A stretch of 54,541 bases of DNA, taken from assembly GCA_964459305.1 (NCBI GenBank), contig CAYWNA010000068.1, positions 1 through 54,541 of the forward strand. Reading direction: 5' to 3'. Origin of the DNA: CAYWNA01 sp964459305 (GTDB taxonomy: Bacteria > Planctomycetota > Planctomycetia > Pirellulales > Pirellulaceae). A program made the translations under genes and the position numbers. Within the stretch, counting starts at the first letter, position 1. Each line of letters begins with the position of its first letter. Positions 33,331-43,235 of this stretch are shown in pieces. The notes below the pieces were generated by a model, which was not told the DNA's origin, searched no databases, and saw nothing but the letters and a program-made list of their open reading frames with translations.

Positions 33331-34767
33331 ATGGTTTCCGATGTGAAGGTGGAAAGCCAAGCGACCGTGACCTCGAACTCGACTGTCGTTGGCCCCAGCA
33401 CCGCGACCACGAACTTCCCGCCGAGCACGGTGATAACGACCGGTCCAACTGATCCGGGACCTTCAACGACGGTAACCTTCGGAACCGTGAATTCAACGGT
33501 GAACTCGAACACCGCCTCGAATACGAGTACTACGCAATCGGGAAACACCTTTACATTCGTCACCACGACCGTGACCACGACGACAAAGATCGATCAGGTT
33601 GACCGAACAACAGTCGATGTGACAGCTTCGCCACTCGCCAACGTCTTCGAACTCATAAGCAACGGCAATTTCGAGACAGGCGATTTCAACGGATGGACCA
33701 GTTTCATCTCCGGCCACGGCGCCTGGGCAATGAACGACGGGAGTCTTGCCCCGCCTCCTGTCTTCCCCGATTCGAATGGAAAGGGGAACCCACTGTCGCC
33801 CATTTCCGGAAGCTATGATGTGGTGTCGTACCAGCCATCGGGGTGGGTGCCAGCGTGCCCGCACCCAGCTCACCCGGGAACTCACGTCCTTTCTCAGGCG
33901 ATCAAGGTCCCCACCAATATCGCGTCGGCAACGTTGAGTTGGTCGGACCGCATTCGAAATCACGCAGGTTGGTTCGGCGACCCCAGTCAGGAGTGGCGCG
34001 TGCTAATCCGGGACACAGCGGGCAATCTCATTCAGGAGGTTTTTTCGACCGATCCGGGCGATGAGACGCTACAAATCGGACCAAACAACCGCTCGTTCAA
34101 TGTGACTTCCCTCTTGCAGTCATTGGAAGGTCCGCAGATCCGCGTTAGCTTCGAGCAGCAGGACAGCTGGAGTTTCTTCAACGCCACCCTGGACAACGCG
34201 AGCCTGCAGGTGACGACCGGTTCGGGGTTCGATGTGACGACGACGACACAAATTAACCGCTTGACGACAACCACGATTACCACGGATGAGATGGCCAGCA
34301 CCGAGGTCCGGACGCGGATCGAGGACCCATTGGAGCCGAACCTGCGATCGATTGACGTCCGAAACACGCAATCGGCACAGAGGGCACTGCGCATCGTGGA
34401 TCGGGCGATCGAAGATGTCGCGCGTTTTCGCGGCGAAGCGGGGGCCTTCCAAGAGCGCATCCTGAAGACCTCACAGAGCAATGTGCAATCGCTGCTGGTG
34501 AACATGTTAGATGCTGAATCCAAGGTGCGCGACACGGACTACAGCAAAGAGATCACAGAATATGTCGGCCAACGAATCCAGCATGACGCCGGCCTCACGG
34601 TCTTGGCGCTCGCAAACCAGAACGTATTCGCCGTGCTCGATCTGCTGCGGGGCTCAGGCTCCAGTGATGAACCAAAGGCGAAGGCTGGATTCTCGTTAGA
34701 CGGCGGATTCACCACGTTTACGTCGGCAGCCCGGGCGGTGCAGGAATACTCCGCCCAAGACGCGTAA
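33331..34767 (+). CDS. Chimeric protein: carbohydrate-binding-like module plus flagellin C-terminal domain
   Basis: 478 residues from ATG 33331 (weak ribosome-binding site; a longer frame to 33175 overlaps the opposite gene). Thr/Ser-rich strands come first (TTTVTTTTKIDQVDRTT), then ELISNGNFETGDFNGWTSF and ATLSWSDRIRNHAGW, resembling a CBM4/9-type jelly roll. The end has the flagellin C-terminal signature SIDVRNTQSAQRALRIVDRA, AFQERIL, NMLDAESKVRDTDYSKEITEY and LALANQNVFAVLDLLRG. The conserved flagellin N-terminal helix is missing, so it cannot form a normal filament subunit alone. Convergent with hrpA. Confidence 0.75.
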   Translation: MVSDVKVESQATVTSNSTVVGPSTATTNFPPSTVITTGPTDPGPSTTVTFGTVNSTVNSNTASNTSTTQSGNTFTFVTTTVTTTTKIDQVDRTTVDVTASPLANVFELISNGNFETGDFNGWTSFISGHGAWAMNDGSLAPPPVFPDSNGKGNPLSPISGSYDVVSYQPSGWVPACPHPAHPGTHVLSQAIKVPTNIASATLSWSDRIRNHAGWFGDPSQEWRVLIRDTAGNLIQEVFSTDPGDETLQIGPNNRSFNVTSLLQSLEGPQIRVSFEQQDSWSFFNATLDNASLQVTTGSGFDVTTTTQINRLTTTTITTDEMASTEVRTRIEDPLEPNLRSIDVRNTQSAQRALRIVDRAIEDVARFRGEAGAFQERILKTSQSNVQSLLVNMLDAESKVRDTDYSKEITEYVGQRIQHDAGLTVLALANQNVFAVLDLLRGSGSSDEPKAKAGFSLDGGFTTFTSAARAVQEYSAQDA

Positions 34768-34824
34768 TCGACGTTGCCCTCGCCATCGTGTGGTGGCGGG
34801 CTCTTGGACGGGATCGTGCCTCTC

Positions 34825-37800
34825 TTAGGCCAGCACCTTGGCCCACTGCTTTTCCAATCGTTTGGCTGAGACGGATATGGATGTTCCGAGTTGTTGGGCG
34901 AAGAGGGAGACCCGGAACTCTTCGAGCATCCAGCGGAAATGATCTAGCTCGTTGTCGCAGATGCCGCGCTCGTGGTGGTCGGCCGTTCGCTGGAGATAGG
35001 CTTGCCAGAACGGCGCGACCTGATCGTAGTGCTGGCGATCGCGGTCGACTCCCGCGCCGGCGAGTTTCTCCAGGCGGATTCTCGCGGCCTGGAAGTAACG
35101 CCCGCAGTGTCGGAGCCACGTCCAAGGTGTATCCGCCAGGAACCCCTCAGGTGTCAAGTGCTCTATCTGCGTACGGACGTCTTCGACGGCATTTTGCCAG
35201 CGCGGCGAAGTAGCTTCTTCCAGCGCGACCTGTGTCTGCTGGTAGGCTTCCAACAACGCATAGGCGAGTCGTGCGACTTCTTGCACGGCCAATGTAATGC
35301 GCTCGCGCCCACGCAGCTGCAGCCGGGTGAATTGGTCTGCGTTGCGAGCCAACTGATCTTGATCCAAGAATGTCCGGTCGGCGATCAACTCGGCTAACTG
35401 CTGCTCCAACTGCTTTGCGCCACACAGTGTGGCGGCGTACAGCTTCATCTGATCCAGTCTCGGCAGCCAAGCTACTTGCGCCCGCAGTTCGTTTTTCTCC
35501 GCCAGGCAAAACAGCCGGCGCTGGCCTGAACGGGTCTGCCGGTTAGCCATCTCGGCCGAATCCGTCAGACGCAACGATACGTCTTCGCCCTGATCGACCA
35601 GCATCGGGTGGCCGGTCAGCGTGAGGCCGCCGCTTTGGAAGTGGACCTGTTCAGGCAGATCACCGAAATCCCAGGCCGTGATTCCGTCGCGGTTCCAGTC
35701 GGTGTGATCCAACTCGGCAAAACTGGCCGACGCTTCTGCTGCCAGTTCGCGCTGGAGCTGGTGTAGATCCCGCCCACTGGATGTGACGCCGCCATCGTCG
35801 TCAATAACTTGGACGTTCATGTGCAGGTGTGGTGGCACTTTGTCCAACTGAAAATCGTCCGGCGAAACCGTTTCGCCGCAGACCTTCTGCAGCGCATCGG
35901 CCACGGCGCGAAGAAAGGGGCCTTCACAGAAGCGCAGTTCACCAACGGCCTTCTTCGCCGTATCGGGTGCGGGCACAAAACTGCGCCGAATCGCTTTGGG
36001 CAAAGACCGAATCAACGCGACAATCTTCTGCTCCAGCAGGCCCGGTACCAGCCATCCGAGCCGTGCCGGTTGAAGCTGACCCAGGGCCGCTTTCGGGACC
36101 TTCAGTGTGATGCCGTCGTTCTCGTTGCCCGGTTCAAAGCAGTACTCCAGCGGCAGTTGCGTTTCCCCAACGGTCAACTCATCCGGAAAGTCGGTGCCCG
36201 TGACTTCGTCCGGCCCGTCCTCGATCAGATCCGCTAGGGTCATGTAAAGCAGCTTGCGGTCGCGGCGTTCCGTCTGTCGAAGCCACCGTTTCAGTCGGCT
36301 CCCGTCGTAAACGTCTCTTGGTATTCGCGCATCGTAGAAGTCAATTTGGCTCTGCTCGCCCGTGAACAGGTTGCTCCTCCGTGATTTGGTCGCCAGCGAT
36401 TCGAGTTCGGCCACCAGTGCTCGGTTGTGTGCAAGAAAGCCAGCTTGCGTCTGATACTGACCCTCGACCAGCCCATGGCGAATAAACAATTCGCGAGAGA
36501 CCTCCGGATCGATAGGCCCGTAGCGAACTCGACGCCGCTGAACCACCGGCAGGCCGAACATGGTGACCTTCTCGTAGGCCATGGCCGAGGCGGCTCGCCG
36601 GCTCCAATGCGGATCGCTGTAGGATCGTTTCACCAGGTGCCCGGCGATCGGTTCGATCCAATCCGGATCGATGCGGGCCACGGCACGCGCGTAAAGACGC
36701 GTCGTTTCGATAAGCTCTGCGGCCATGATCCATTTGGGCTTCGATTCGAAGATACCAGACCCTGGCCAGAGGTAATAACGCGAGCCGCCCGCGCCAGTGT
36801 ACTCATGCCCCTCGTCACGGAAGGCGACGTTGGCCAGCAGGCCCGACAACAGGGCCCGGTGTATCGCACCGTACCGATCCCCTTCCGCAGCCGTCGATTG
36901 TCCCAAGCCAGCCTCGCCGGCCAATTGCCTGAGTTGGCGGTGGATATCCAACCATTCGCGCATGCGGTTGTATGAGAGGAAGTTCTGCCGGCACGCTTTG
37001 CGCAGCCCGTTGCGGGACAGCTTCTCTCGCAATCGGTGGTAGAAATCCCAGAGATTCAGGTAACCCAGAAAATCCGACGTGTCGTCGGCAAACTGCGCGT
37101 GGCACTCGTCGGCGGCTTGCTGCTTGTCGGGCGGCCGCAGACGAGGATCCTGCACCTCCAGCACGGCGGCGATGATCAAGACTTCGCTCATGCAACGCTC
37201 GTCGGCTGCAGCGAGGATCATGCGGCCGATTCGCGGATCGACCGGCAATCGCGCCAAACGCCGTCCCAGATCCGTCAATTCGCGTTTTTCGTCAATCGCG
37301 CCCAGTTCGAACAGCGTCTTGTATCCGTCGCGGATCGCGTCGGCCCGAGGTGGATCCAGGAACGGAAATTCCTCGATTGCACCAAGCCGAAAGGCTTTCG
37401 TCTTCAGGATGACCGACGCCAGATTGGTGCGGCGAATCTCCGGCGATGTAAATCGATCGCGGCCGAGATAGTCTTCTTCGCTGTAGAGACGCACGCAGAT
37501 GCCGGGCGCAATGCGACCGCAACGGCCGGCACGTTGATCGGCCGACGCGCGCGAAATCGCCTCGATCGGCAACCGCTGCACTTTTTGCCGAGGCGAATAG
37601 CGGCTGATCCGCGCCGTGCCCGTGTCGATCACATAGCGGATGCGTGGCACGGTAAGCGATGATTCGGCCACATTCGTGGCCAGCACGATTCGGCGGTGAG
37701 CGCCAGGATGAAAGACTCTGTTTTGCTCTTTTGTCGACAGCCGACCGTACAGGGGAAGGATCTCTGTACGCTCCATATCGCCTGGACTCGGGCGACCGCG

Positions 37801-38739
37801 AAGGGTTTTCGCCGTTTCGAGGATGTCGCGCTCGGTCGGCAGAAACACGAGCATATCGCCGCGATCGATGCGTGCCAGTTCGTCGATCGTCTGGGCAATT
37901 ACCTTCTGCTCGTCCACTTCATCCGCGTCTTCTTCCTCGGAGTCCAGTGGCCGATAGCGCATCTCGACCGGATAGGCCCGTCCCGATACATCGACGACAG
38001 GCGCGGGCCGGCCGGTTGCCGGGGAGACGAAGTGGCGGCTGAAGCGATCGGCATCGATTGTGGCGGACGTAATGATCAGCTTCAGTTCGCGACGCTTCGA
38101 AATCAGCCGTTTGATGTACCCGAGTAGGAAGTCGATATTCAGTGAACGTTCATGCGCCTCGTCGATGATGATCGTATCGTACGCGTTCAGGAAGTGATCG
38201 CCCTGAGTTTCGGCCAGCAGGATGCCGTCGGTCATTAGCTTGACGTAGGTCTCTGGCCTTGTGGTATCGGTAAAGCGCACTTTGAACCCCACGTGCCGAC
38301 CCAACGGCGAGCCGAGTTCGTCGGCCAAGCGCGCGGCGATCGAGCGAGCAGCGATGCGACGCGGCTGCGTATGGCCGATGATTCCGTCGATTCCGCGCCC
38401 CAATTCGAGACAAATCTTCGGCAACTGGGTCGACTTGCCCGATCCGGTCTCGCCGCAGACGATTGTGACCGCGTGATCCCGGATGGCAGCACTGATCTCG
38501 TCGGCTTTCTCAGCAATCGGCAGCGATTGGTCGACGGCCGCGTTCGGAACGCCGCTCTGGCGCCGCCGACGCAGTTCAATGGAGCGATCGAGCTCGCGGG
38601 CAAAGCGATCCAGGCTCTGTTCAAAAGGCTTCCCCCTCTTCCGCGCCTGTTTGATCGAGCGCAGCCGCCGACGCAGACGATGGCGGTCTGCCCCCATCGC
38701 TTCGTTGATCTTGGCATCCAAGTCTGAGGACGTACACAT
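34825..38739 (-). CDS. hrpA: ATP-dependent RNA helicase, DEAH-box (HrpA type)
   Basis: 1304 residues, the usual length of HrpA. Walker A GETGSGKST (residues 96-104), Ia TQPRRIAARS, DEAH (193-196), SAT (225-227), motif IV-VI segments LVFLPTERDI, TNVAESSLTVP, QRAGRCGR, then the HA2/OB-fold region and the long HrpA-specific C-terminal domain. It unwinds RNA and in other bacteria acts on mRNA and stalled ribosomes. No good ribosome-binding site precedes the ATG. A hairpin between 34776 and 34801 (gccctcgcca / tggcgggc) lies between it and the convergent gene and may terminate transcription. Confidence 0.95.
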   Translation of the reverse strand: MCTSSDLDAKINEAMGADRHRLRRRLRSIKQARKRGKPFEQSLDRFARELDRSIELRRRRQSGVPNAAVDQSLPIAEKADEISAAIRDHAVTIVCGETGSGKSTQLPKICLELGRGIDGIIGHTQPRRIAARSIAARLADELGSPLGRHVGFKVRFTDTTRPETYVKLMTDGILLAETQGDHFLNAYDTIIIDEAHERSLNIDFLLGYIKRLISKRRELKLIITSATIDADRFSRHFVSPATGRPAPVVDVSGRAYPVEMRYRPLDSEEEDADEVDEQKVIAQTIDELARIDRGDMLVFLPTERDILETAKTLRGRPSPGDMERTEILPLYGRLSTKEQNRVFHPGAHRRIVLATNVAESSLTVPRIRYVIDTGTARISRYSPRQKVQRLPIEAISRASADQRAGRCGRIAPGICVRLYSEEDYLGRDRFTSPEIRRTNLASVILKTKAFRLGAIEEFPFLDPPRADAIRDGYKTLFELGAIDEKRELTDLGRRLARLPVDPRIGRMILAAADERCMSEVLIIAAVLEVQDPRLRPPDKQQAADECHAQFADDTSDFLGYLNLWDFYHRLREKLSRNGLRKACRQNFLSYNRMREWLDIHRQLRQLAGEAGLGQSTAAEGDRYGAIHRALLSGLLANVAFRDEGHEYTGAGGSRYYLWPGSGIFESKPKWIMAAELIETTRLYARAVARIDPDWIEPIAGHLVKRSYSDPHWSRRAASAMAYEKVTMFGLPVVQRRRVRYGPIDPEVSRELFIRHGLVEGQYQTQAGFLAHNRALVAELESLATKSRRSNLFTGEQSQIDFYDARIPRDVYDGSRLKRWLRQTERRDRKLLYMTLADLIEDGPDEVTGTDFPDELTVGETQLPLEYCFEPGNENDGITLKVPKAALGQLQPARLGWLVPGLLEQKIVALIRSLPKAIRRSFVPAPDTAKKAVGELRFCEGPFLRAVADALQKVCGETVSPDDFQLDKVPPHLHMNVQVIDDDGGVTSSGRDLHQLQRELAAEASASFAELDHTDWNRDGITAWDFGDLPEQVHFQSGGLTLTGHPMLVDQGEDVSLRLTDSAEMANRQTRSGQRRLFCLAEKNELRAQVAWLPRLDQMKLYAATLCGAKQLEQQLAELIADRTFLDQDQLARNADQFTRLQLRGRERITLAVQEVARLAYALLEAYQQTQVALEEATSPRWQNAVEDVRTQIEHLTPEGFLADTPWTWLRHCGRYFQAARIRLEKLAGAGVDRDRQHYDQVAPFWQAYLQRTADHHERGICDNELDHFRWMLEEFRVSLFAQQLGTSISVSAKRLEKQWAKVLA

Positions 38740-38963
38740 CGAAAGGAGGTTTCAGGGGGCAGGCACATCTCCGCGTTGGGCAGATGCAGGGCTCGAATGG
38801 CAAGAGCACACAAACACGGATCCGCACGAATACGCTTTTGCACGATTCTAGCGGATTTTCCGCTAATGCCGATGGGAACGGTCGACCGATGCTTAGATTC
38901 AGGTTGTACCGCGCAGTGAGGTGCGATCGCTTCAATACTTGCCAATATTTGGGGGGAAGCGCG

Positions 38964-39293
38964 ATGATTCGTCGTGCGTTGCTAGCTCTCTTGACCGTTT
39001 CACTATTGTGCATCAGCCTTTCCGCAACCACCGCCAGCGCCCAGGAACAAGCCTACGGACGTGTCTGGGGCGGGGCATACGGCAAACGAGACTGGGAGCG
39101 GTTCTACCACTACCCCTACGTCTTCTATCCGCAGAACTTCTGGGGCAACGAGTACTACCGAAGTAGCGAGGATATGTACTATAGGTATCCTCAAGAGATG
39201 CGGATCCCGGTCTACAATCGGAAGTGGCACAACTTCTACCCGAACTCGCGCCGCTACCACTCCGGGCATCATTTCATCCTGGACGTGTTCTAG
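38964..39293 (+). CDS. Small secreted Tyr-rich protein
   Basis: 109 residues from ATG 38964, with GGGGGGAAG upstream. Signal peptide LLALLTVSLLCISLSATTASA; the mature part is very rich in Tyr, Trp, Arg and His (KRDWERFYHYPYVFYPQNFWG, YYRYPQEMRIPVYNRKWHN). Envelope-associated by inference; similar small proteins are common in planctomycetes, with no established function. Its end overlaps the end of the oxidoreductase gene by 4 bp. Confidence 0.7.
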   Translation: MIRRALLALLTVSLLCISLSATTASAQEQAYGRVWGGAYGKRDWERFYHYPYVFYPQNFWGNEYYRSSEDMYYRYPQEMRIPVYNRKWHNFYPNSRRYHSGHHFILDVF

Positions 39294-42200
39294 GGTCTCT
39301 CCTCCTCCAACACCGCTTTGGCGTGACGGGCGAGATGGCCGCGGAGGTCCTGGGTGTAGTTGCGTAGGATCTTCTCGCCCAGGCCGTCGCAGTCGCCGCA
39401 GCGGTACAAGGCGCGGGCCAGCATCAACTCTCGGAGCGACTCGCGGCGAGTCTGTTCGGAGTTTGTACCGCCCGGGGCGCCCTTGCCCTTGGCAATATCG
39501 ACGGTTGTGTGGACGTGGCCGGTCATGTCGGGCTTGGATAGCAGTTCGGCCAGCGGTACGGCGGCCGATTTGTCGCCGATCAGCTCCAGCGCCAAGCCGA
39601 CAGCGCGGTGATGCGAAAACGCGATGGTCGCGTCCAACAGCCCCGCTTTCTCCACGATGATCGGAATGGCCTTGGGATCGCCCGCACGTCCCATGGCAAC
39701 AACCAAGTTGTCCAGCGGACTGAGCGCCGAGCCGAATTGTCCCATACCACGATAGTTCCAGCCTTCGTCCCATTCGGCAGTCTTCTGCAGTTCGGCCATC
39801 AGCGTCTGGAGGCCGGCATCGTTGCCCAGCACCGCCAACGCCTTCGCATAGGCCAGCTTGTCCGCGCCCTCGGCGTTTTCATAGGCCGTTTCGAGTAGCG
39901 GGATGGCTCGATCCGGATGGGTCGTAATCACAGAAGCGCCGCGATGTTCCTTCAGGCTTTCCACGGCCTGAGCGATTCTCTCGTCCGGCAGCGGATAAGA
40001 GTCCTGGTCCTCCAAGACGTTTTCGGGCAGGTTGCCGATTTCGATCAGGTGTTGCTGCAACGCTTTGATGTCGATGTTCCGCAACGGCACGCCTGCTTCC
40101 GCAGCCATGGCCGCCGCAACGCCGGCGGCATAACCGCCGTTTTGGACGTCAGGTTGCATGCGGATCAACGGCACAGCATCGCGATGGCTGCTGATGCCAA
40201 GTCCGATCACCAGAATTCCGTCCAGCCCCTTCGGGAGCATAGAGCGGTAAGGGATGTACACGTTGATGCCCTTCTTCTCAGGATGCTCGAGCAACAGGTA
40301 GGGATCGATCGTATAGCCGTGCGTGTCAAAATTACTACGGGCCTGCACGACGGAATCGGCATAGGTACGTTCGTTGATTTGGTCGGGCAGCGTAATCGTG
40401 AACTCACCGACAATCCGCCGGCGTTCGCGCGTGTCGATCAACCGGCCGTGGTCGAACGCTTGGCGGTATTTATCTTTCGAGAATACAAACATGCGCCAGA
40501 CGTCGACCATGTCGGTTTCATCGACGATCGTGAAATCGGTATTGTTGTAAGTACCGCCCAGCTTACGCCCGGGCAGGCCGGTGCCCTGCATACCAAACTC
40601 CGAGGCGTCGGTGTAGATGCACTCGGCGCCGGCCGACGCCGCCACGTCGGAGTTTCCGGTAGCGTCAATCACCGTTTTCGCCAGGACCACGCCGCGCCCA
40701 TAAGGAGTCGTTACGACGGCACCGGTCACGCGGTCGTCCTGGACGTAGGCACCACAGCCGATCGCGCCAAACCAGATGTCCGCGCCGGCTTTCAATAACT
40801 CGTCCCGATACCATTCCATCCTCTGTTCGACGACCCATCGGGTTTGCCCGTCCTGCACCGTCGCGGTGAATCCAATGCGATTGCCCCAGTAATAGCCGGC
40901 AATGGCGCCCTGCGTGCCGACGCCGCCCAGCCCGTGCAGGTACTCGACGACCAGCGTCTTTGCGCCACGCCGTGCGGCACCGATCCCGGCCGGAGCACCG
41001 CCCGTGCCGCCGCCTATCACCAAGACATCGTATTTGCCCAGAACAGGTATCGATCGGGCGTCTTGCGTGATCGTCGGCAACTTCTGTGTCGGCCGGACGC
41101 CGGTTAGGAACTCGTAGACATCGCCCTCGGCGGCCGGGCTGTCCGCAGGCGTGCCCGGCAGCCCGGCACCGGCGATTGCCGGTGTCGCCCTAGCATCTTC
41201 GGCCGCGGCCTCGCCGATCCTTTCGCCCATATCCATCAGGGCCAGCGGTCTCAGAAGTCGCTCGGCCTGCTCGCGCGAAACGTCGGCGCAGCCGCCCAAC
41301 ACGTACAGCCGATCGACATCGGCCGGCTGGAATGCGCCGAGCGGCAGCTTGTCGACGCCCTGCCAATCGCCGGTTTCCGATTGGCGGCCGTGCATTGCGT
41401 CGGGCGGAATTTCGAACATGACGTCCGATGTGTACTGCTGCTCGGGATGGTACGTCAGCGTGCGTGCTTGTTGATCGACTTTCATGTAGGCCGCGTAACT
41501 GTCGTCATCCACGTGCAGGGGTATCGTGTACTCGATGATCTTGAAAACGCCGCTGGACGTTCCCGCGCGGTTCGGATGCACGCCGTGGAACGGGGGATCG
41601 ACGGTTCGCGAGTCGACGTAATCGGCGCTTTGCGGCTCGCCGCCAATGACAACCCGTTTGAACGTGTGGGTCCCGCCTTCGTACGGACGAAACTCCGCTC
41701 CCGCGATCCGGGCGACGGTGGCGCGGGGCGTCGCGTCGATGATCGTTTTGGCCAGCACGGCCTGCCGACCCGCTCGGTTTGCCATCACGACGCCGCACGG
41801 TTTGCCCTGCCCGTCGCGCAACACATCCGTCACATAGCAGCTGTAGAGATACTGAATGCCGGCGGCCAGCAATTCGTCGTCCAGTGTGCTCTTCACGTGC
41901 ATCGGGCGCTGAGGCGGAGCGGCCACGCGGGGCTTCTCGACGGGCTCTTTCTCCGGCCCAATGACTTCGATTTCGCCCAGCAACATTCGCTGATATTCGC
42001 CCGGCATCTCCACAAAAAATCTCACATACCGAGTCTTTGCCTCGACGGGAGCGGACAACACGGCCAGGGCGTCGAAGGGCTGGTCGTTTTCGATCACTGC
42101 CGCCTGCGTCCATGTCTCTTTGTCGTCGCTCACCGATACCGTGACGCGCCCGACGTCGAATCCGCCGCCTGCCCCGGTTGTCTCCTTGCGGCGAAACACA

Positions 42201-42724
42201 AAGACGCGGACCTTGCGTACGTCCTGCGTCTTCCCCAAATCGGCAACGATGTTCGTGTTGCTTTCGTACTGAACACTTTGTTTGCTTGGGTCGGCACATT
42301 TGCCGTCGGTCAAGATACTGGGCGGAGTTGTGTCCTTGTGAATCTTCCCACTTGGAACGTCGGCTTCGTAGGTGAAGTCGAGCCGATTCGGGTCGATGAG
42401 CGGTTCGACCGAGTCACCATAGACCTTTTGCGCCAGCGGCGATTCCGGCTCTTCGCCTTCTTCCGACCACAGTCGCAGAGTGGCTGTCATGTCTTCGCCG
42501 AGGTATGGATGCGGCGCTGCCAGAAAGACCTTGGCATCGTCCCTTGCCGCAGCGATGGCCGCCGAGACGGCACCCGTGCCGCCGCCCACGACAACAACGT
42601 CAACCTCATAAGCCACCGGGATATCACGAGCTGATTCGTTCACCAACTCGGCGGCTCCCGCGGCAAACGGCAGCAAGAACAACGAGACTAGACACAACAA
42701 CACAGCAATGCGTCGCGTAGGCAT
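39290..42724 (-). CDS. Secreted multidomain FAD-dependent oxidoreductase with HEAT repeats
   Basis: 1144 residues from ATG 42724 (AGGAG upstream); signal peptide IAVLLCLVSLFLLPFAAGA. A first FAD-type Rossmann motif VVVGGGTGAVSAAIAAA lies near residue 45, then a discoidin-like segment (VADLGKTQDVRKVRVFVFR, TRYVRFFVEMPGEYQRM). A second complete FAD_oxidored module starts near residue 565 (VLVIGGGTGGAPAGIGAARRG, GLGGVGTQGAI). The C-terminal ~200 residues are HEAT-like helical repeats (AKALAVLGNDAGLQTLMAEL). Fusion of two FAD modules with an inserted sandwich is unusual. The substrate is unknown; polysaccharide or organic-acid oxidation is possible. Confidence 0.8.
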   Translation of the reverse strand: MPTRRIAVLLCLVSLFLLPFAAGAAELVNESARDIPVAYEVDVVVVGGGTGAVSAAIAAARDDAKVFLAAPHPYLGEDMTATLRLWSEEGEEPESPLAQKVYGDSVEPLIDPNRLDFTYEADVPSGKIHKDTTPPSILTDGKCADPSKQSVQYESNTNIVADLGKTQDVRKVRVFVFRRKETTGAGGGFDVGRVTVSVSDDKETWTQAAVIENDQPFDALAVLSAPVEAKTRYVRFFVEMPGEYQRMLLGEIEVIGPEKEPVEKPRVAAPPQRPMHVKSTLDDELLAAGIQYLYSCYVTDVLRDGQGKPCGVVMANRAGRQAVLAKTIIDATPRATVARIAGAEFRPYEGGTHTFKRVVIGGEPQSADYVDSRTVDPPFHGVHPNRAGTSSGVFKIIEYTIPLHVDDDSYAAYMKVDQQARTLTYHPEQQYTSDVMFEIPPDAMHGRQSETGDWQGVDKLPLGAFQPADVDRLYVLGGCADVSREQAERLLRPLALMDMGERIGEAAAEDARATPAIAGAGLPGTPADSPAAEGDVYEFLTGVRPTQKLPTITQDARSIPVLGKYDVLVIGGGTGGAPAGIGAARRGAKTLVVEYLHGLGGVGTQGAIAGYYWGNRIGFTATVQDGQTRWVVEQRMEWYRDELLKAGADIWFGAIGCGAYVQDDRVTGAVVTTPYGRGVVLAKTVIDATGNSDVAASAGAECIYTDASEFGMQGTGLPGRKLGGTYNNTDFTIVDETDMVDVWRMFVFSKDKYRQAFDHGRLIDTRERRRIVGEFTITLPDQINERTYADSVVQARSNFDTHGYTIDPYLLLEHPEKKGINVYIPYRSMLPKGLDGILVIGLGISSHRDAVPLIRMQPDVQNGGYAAGVAAAMAAEAGVPLRNIDIKALQQHLIEIGNLPENVLEDQDSYPLPDERIAQAVESLKEHRGASVITTHPDRAIPLLETAYENAEGADKLAYAKALAVLGNDAGLQTLMAELQKTAEWDEGWNYRGMGQFGSALSPLDNLVVAMGRAGDPKAIPIIVEKAGLLDATIAFSHHRAVGLALELIGDKSAAVPLAELLSKPDMTGHVHTTVDIAKGKGAPGGTNSEQTRRESLRELMLARALYRCGDCDGLGEKILRNYTQDLRGHLARHAKAVLEEERP

Positions 42725-42850
42725 AACAGGGTCTCCTAGGATCGGTGGGTGTCTCAGGGTGGTGTCGTACGACATCGGCTGCGTCACGGATCGCGGCAGC
42801 CGCTTCAGCACGCGTCATCGTACCACAGGCATGGTCCGCAGGGAACAATC

Positions 42851-43014
42851 CCGGTCCGAAGGGAAGGCGGCGAGTTTTGGCAACGGCGAGATTCACGCCC
42901 GACGCGAACGCTGCGCCACGTTGATTCCCCGAAAGGAACGATGCACGAGAATGACGTGTTCGTAGTACCGGCTTCAGCCGGCTTCTTCCGCCTAAAGGCG
43001 GGACTGCGAACACG
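42851..43014. repeat. Composite structured repeat, copy 1, in a ~510-bp gene-free stretch
   Basis: Starts with ggtccgaagggaaggcggcg and gagttttggcaac, and ends with a cloverleaf-like palindrome: gtgttcg/cgaacac outer stem, ccggct-tc-agccgg and ccgcct-aa-aggcgg hairpins. Copy 2 lies at 43879-44081. No gene seen between 42725 and 43235. Confidence 0.7.
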
Positions 43015-43235
43015 TCTGCTGCCGTCAAATAATCCAGATGGTGCGCGCCGCGTTTTCGAGCAACCACTCTCAAACTCGCTCGATCCGTGCAGAAGTAGCT
43101 GCCCAGCAATCGTTTGAATTCCCGCCCTCTTGAATCACCAATTACCTCTGGTAGACTCAGGTCTGTTGGTCAAGAAACAAAATGCCGATCCTTGACTTTC
43201 AATCACTTGCCTCGCGATACGAGAGTAACGGGGCC

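Noticed and set aside
34776..34801. Hairpin between two convergent genes as an intrinsic terminator
   Set aside because: The stem is good, but no run of T follows on either strand, so I mention it only with hrpA.
33301..38739. Expected position of an integron integrase to the right of the array
   Set aside because: The frames here encode the flagellin-like chimera and HrpA. No tyrosine-recombinase motifs (R..HxLR..Y) were seen, so the array is called integrase-less.
38740..38760. aaaggagg motif near the hrpA start as its ribosome-binding site
   Set aside because: It lies on the opposite strand to hrpA and points away from its start codon.
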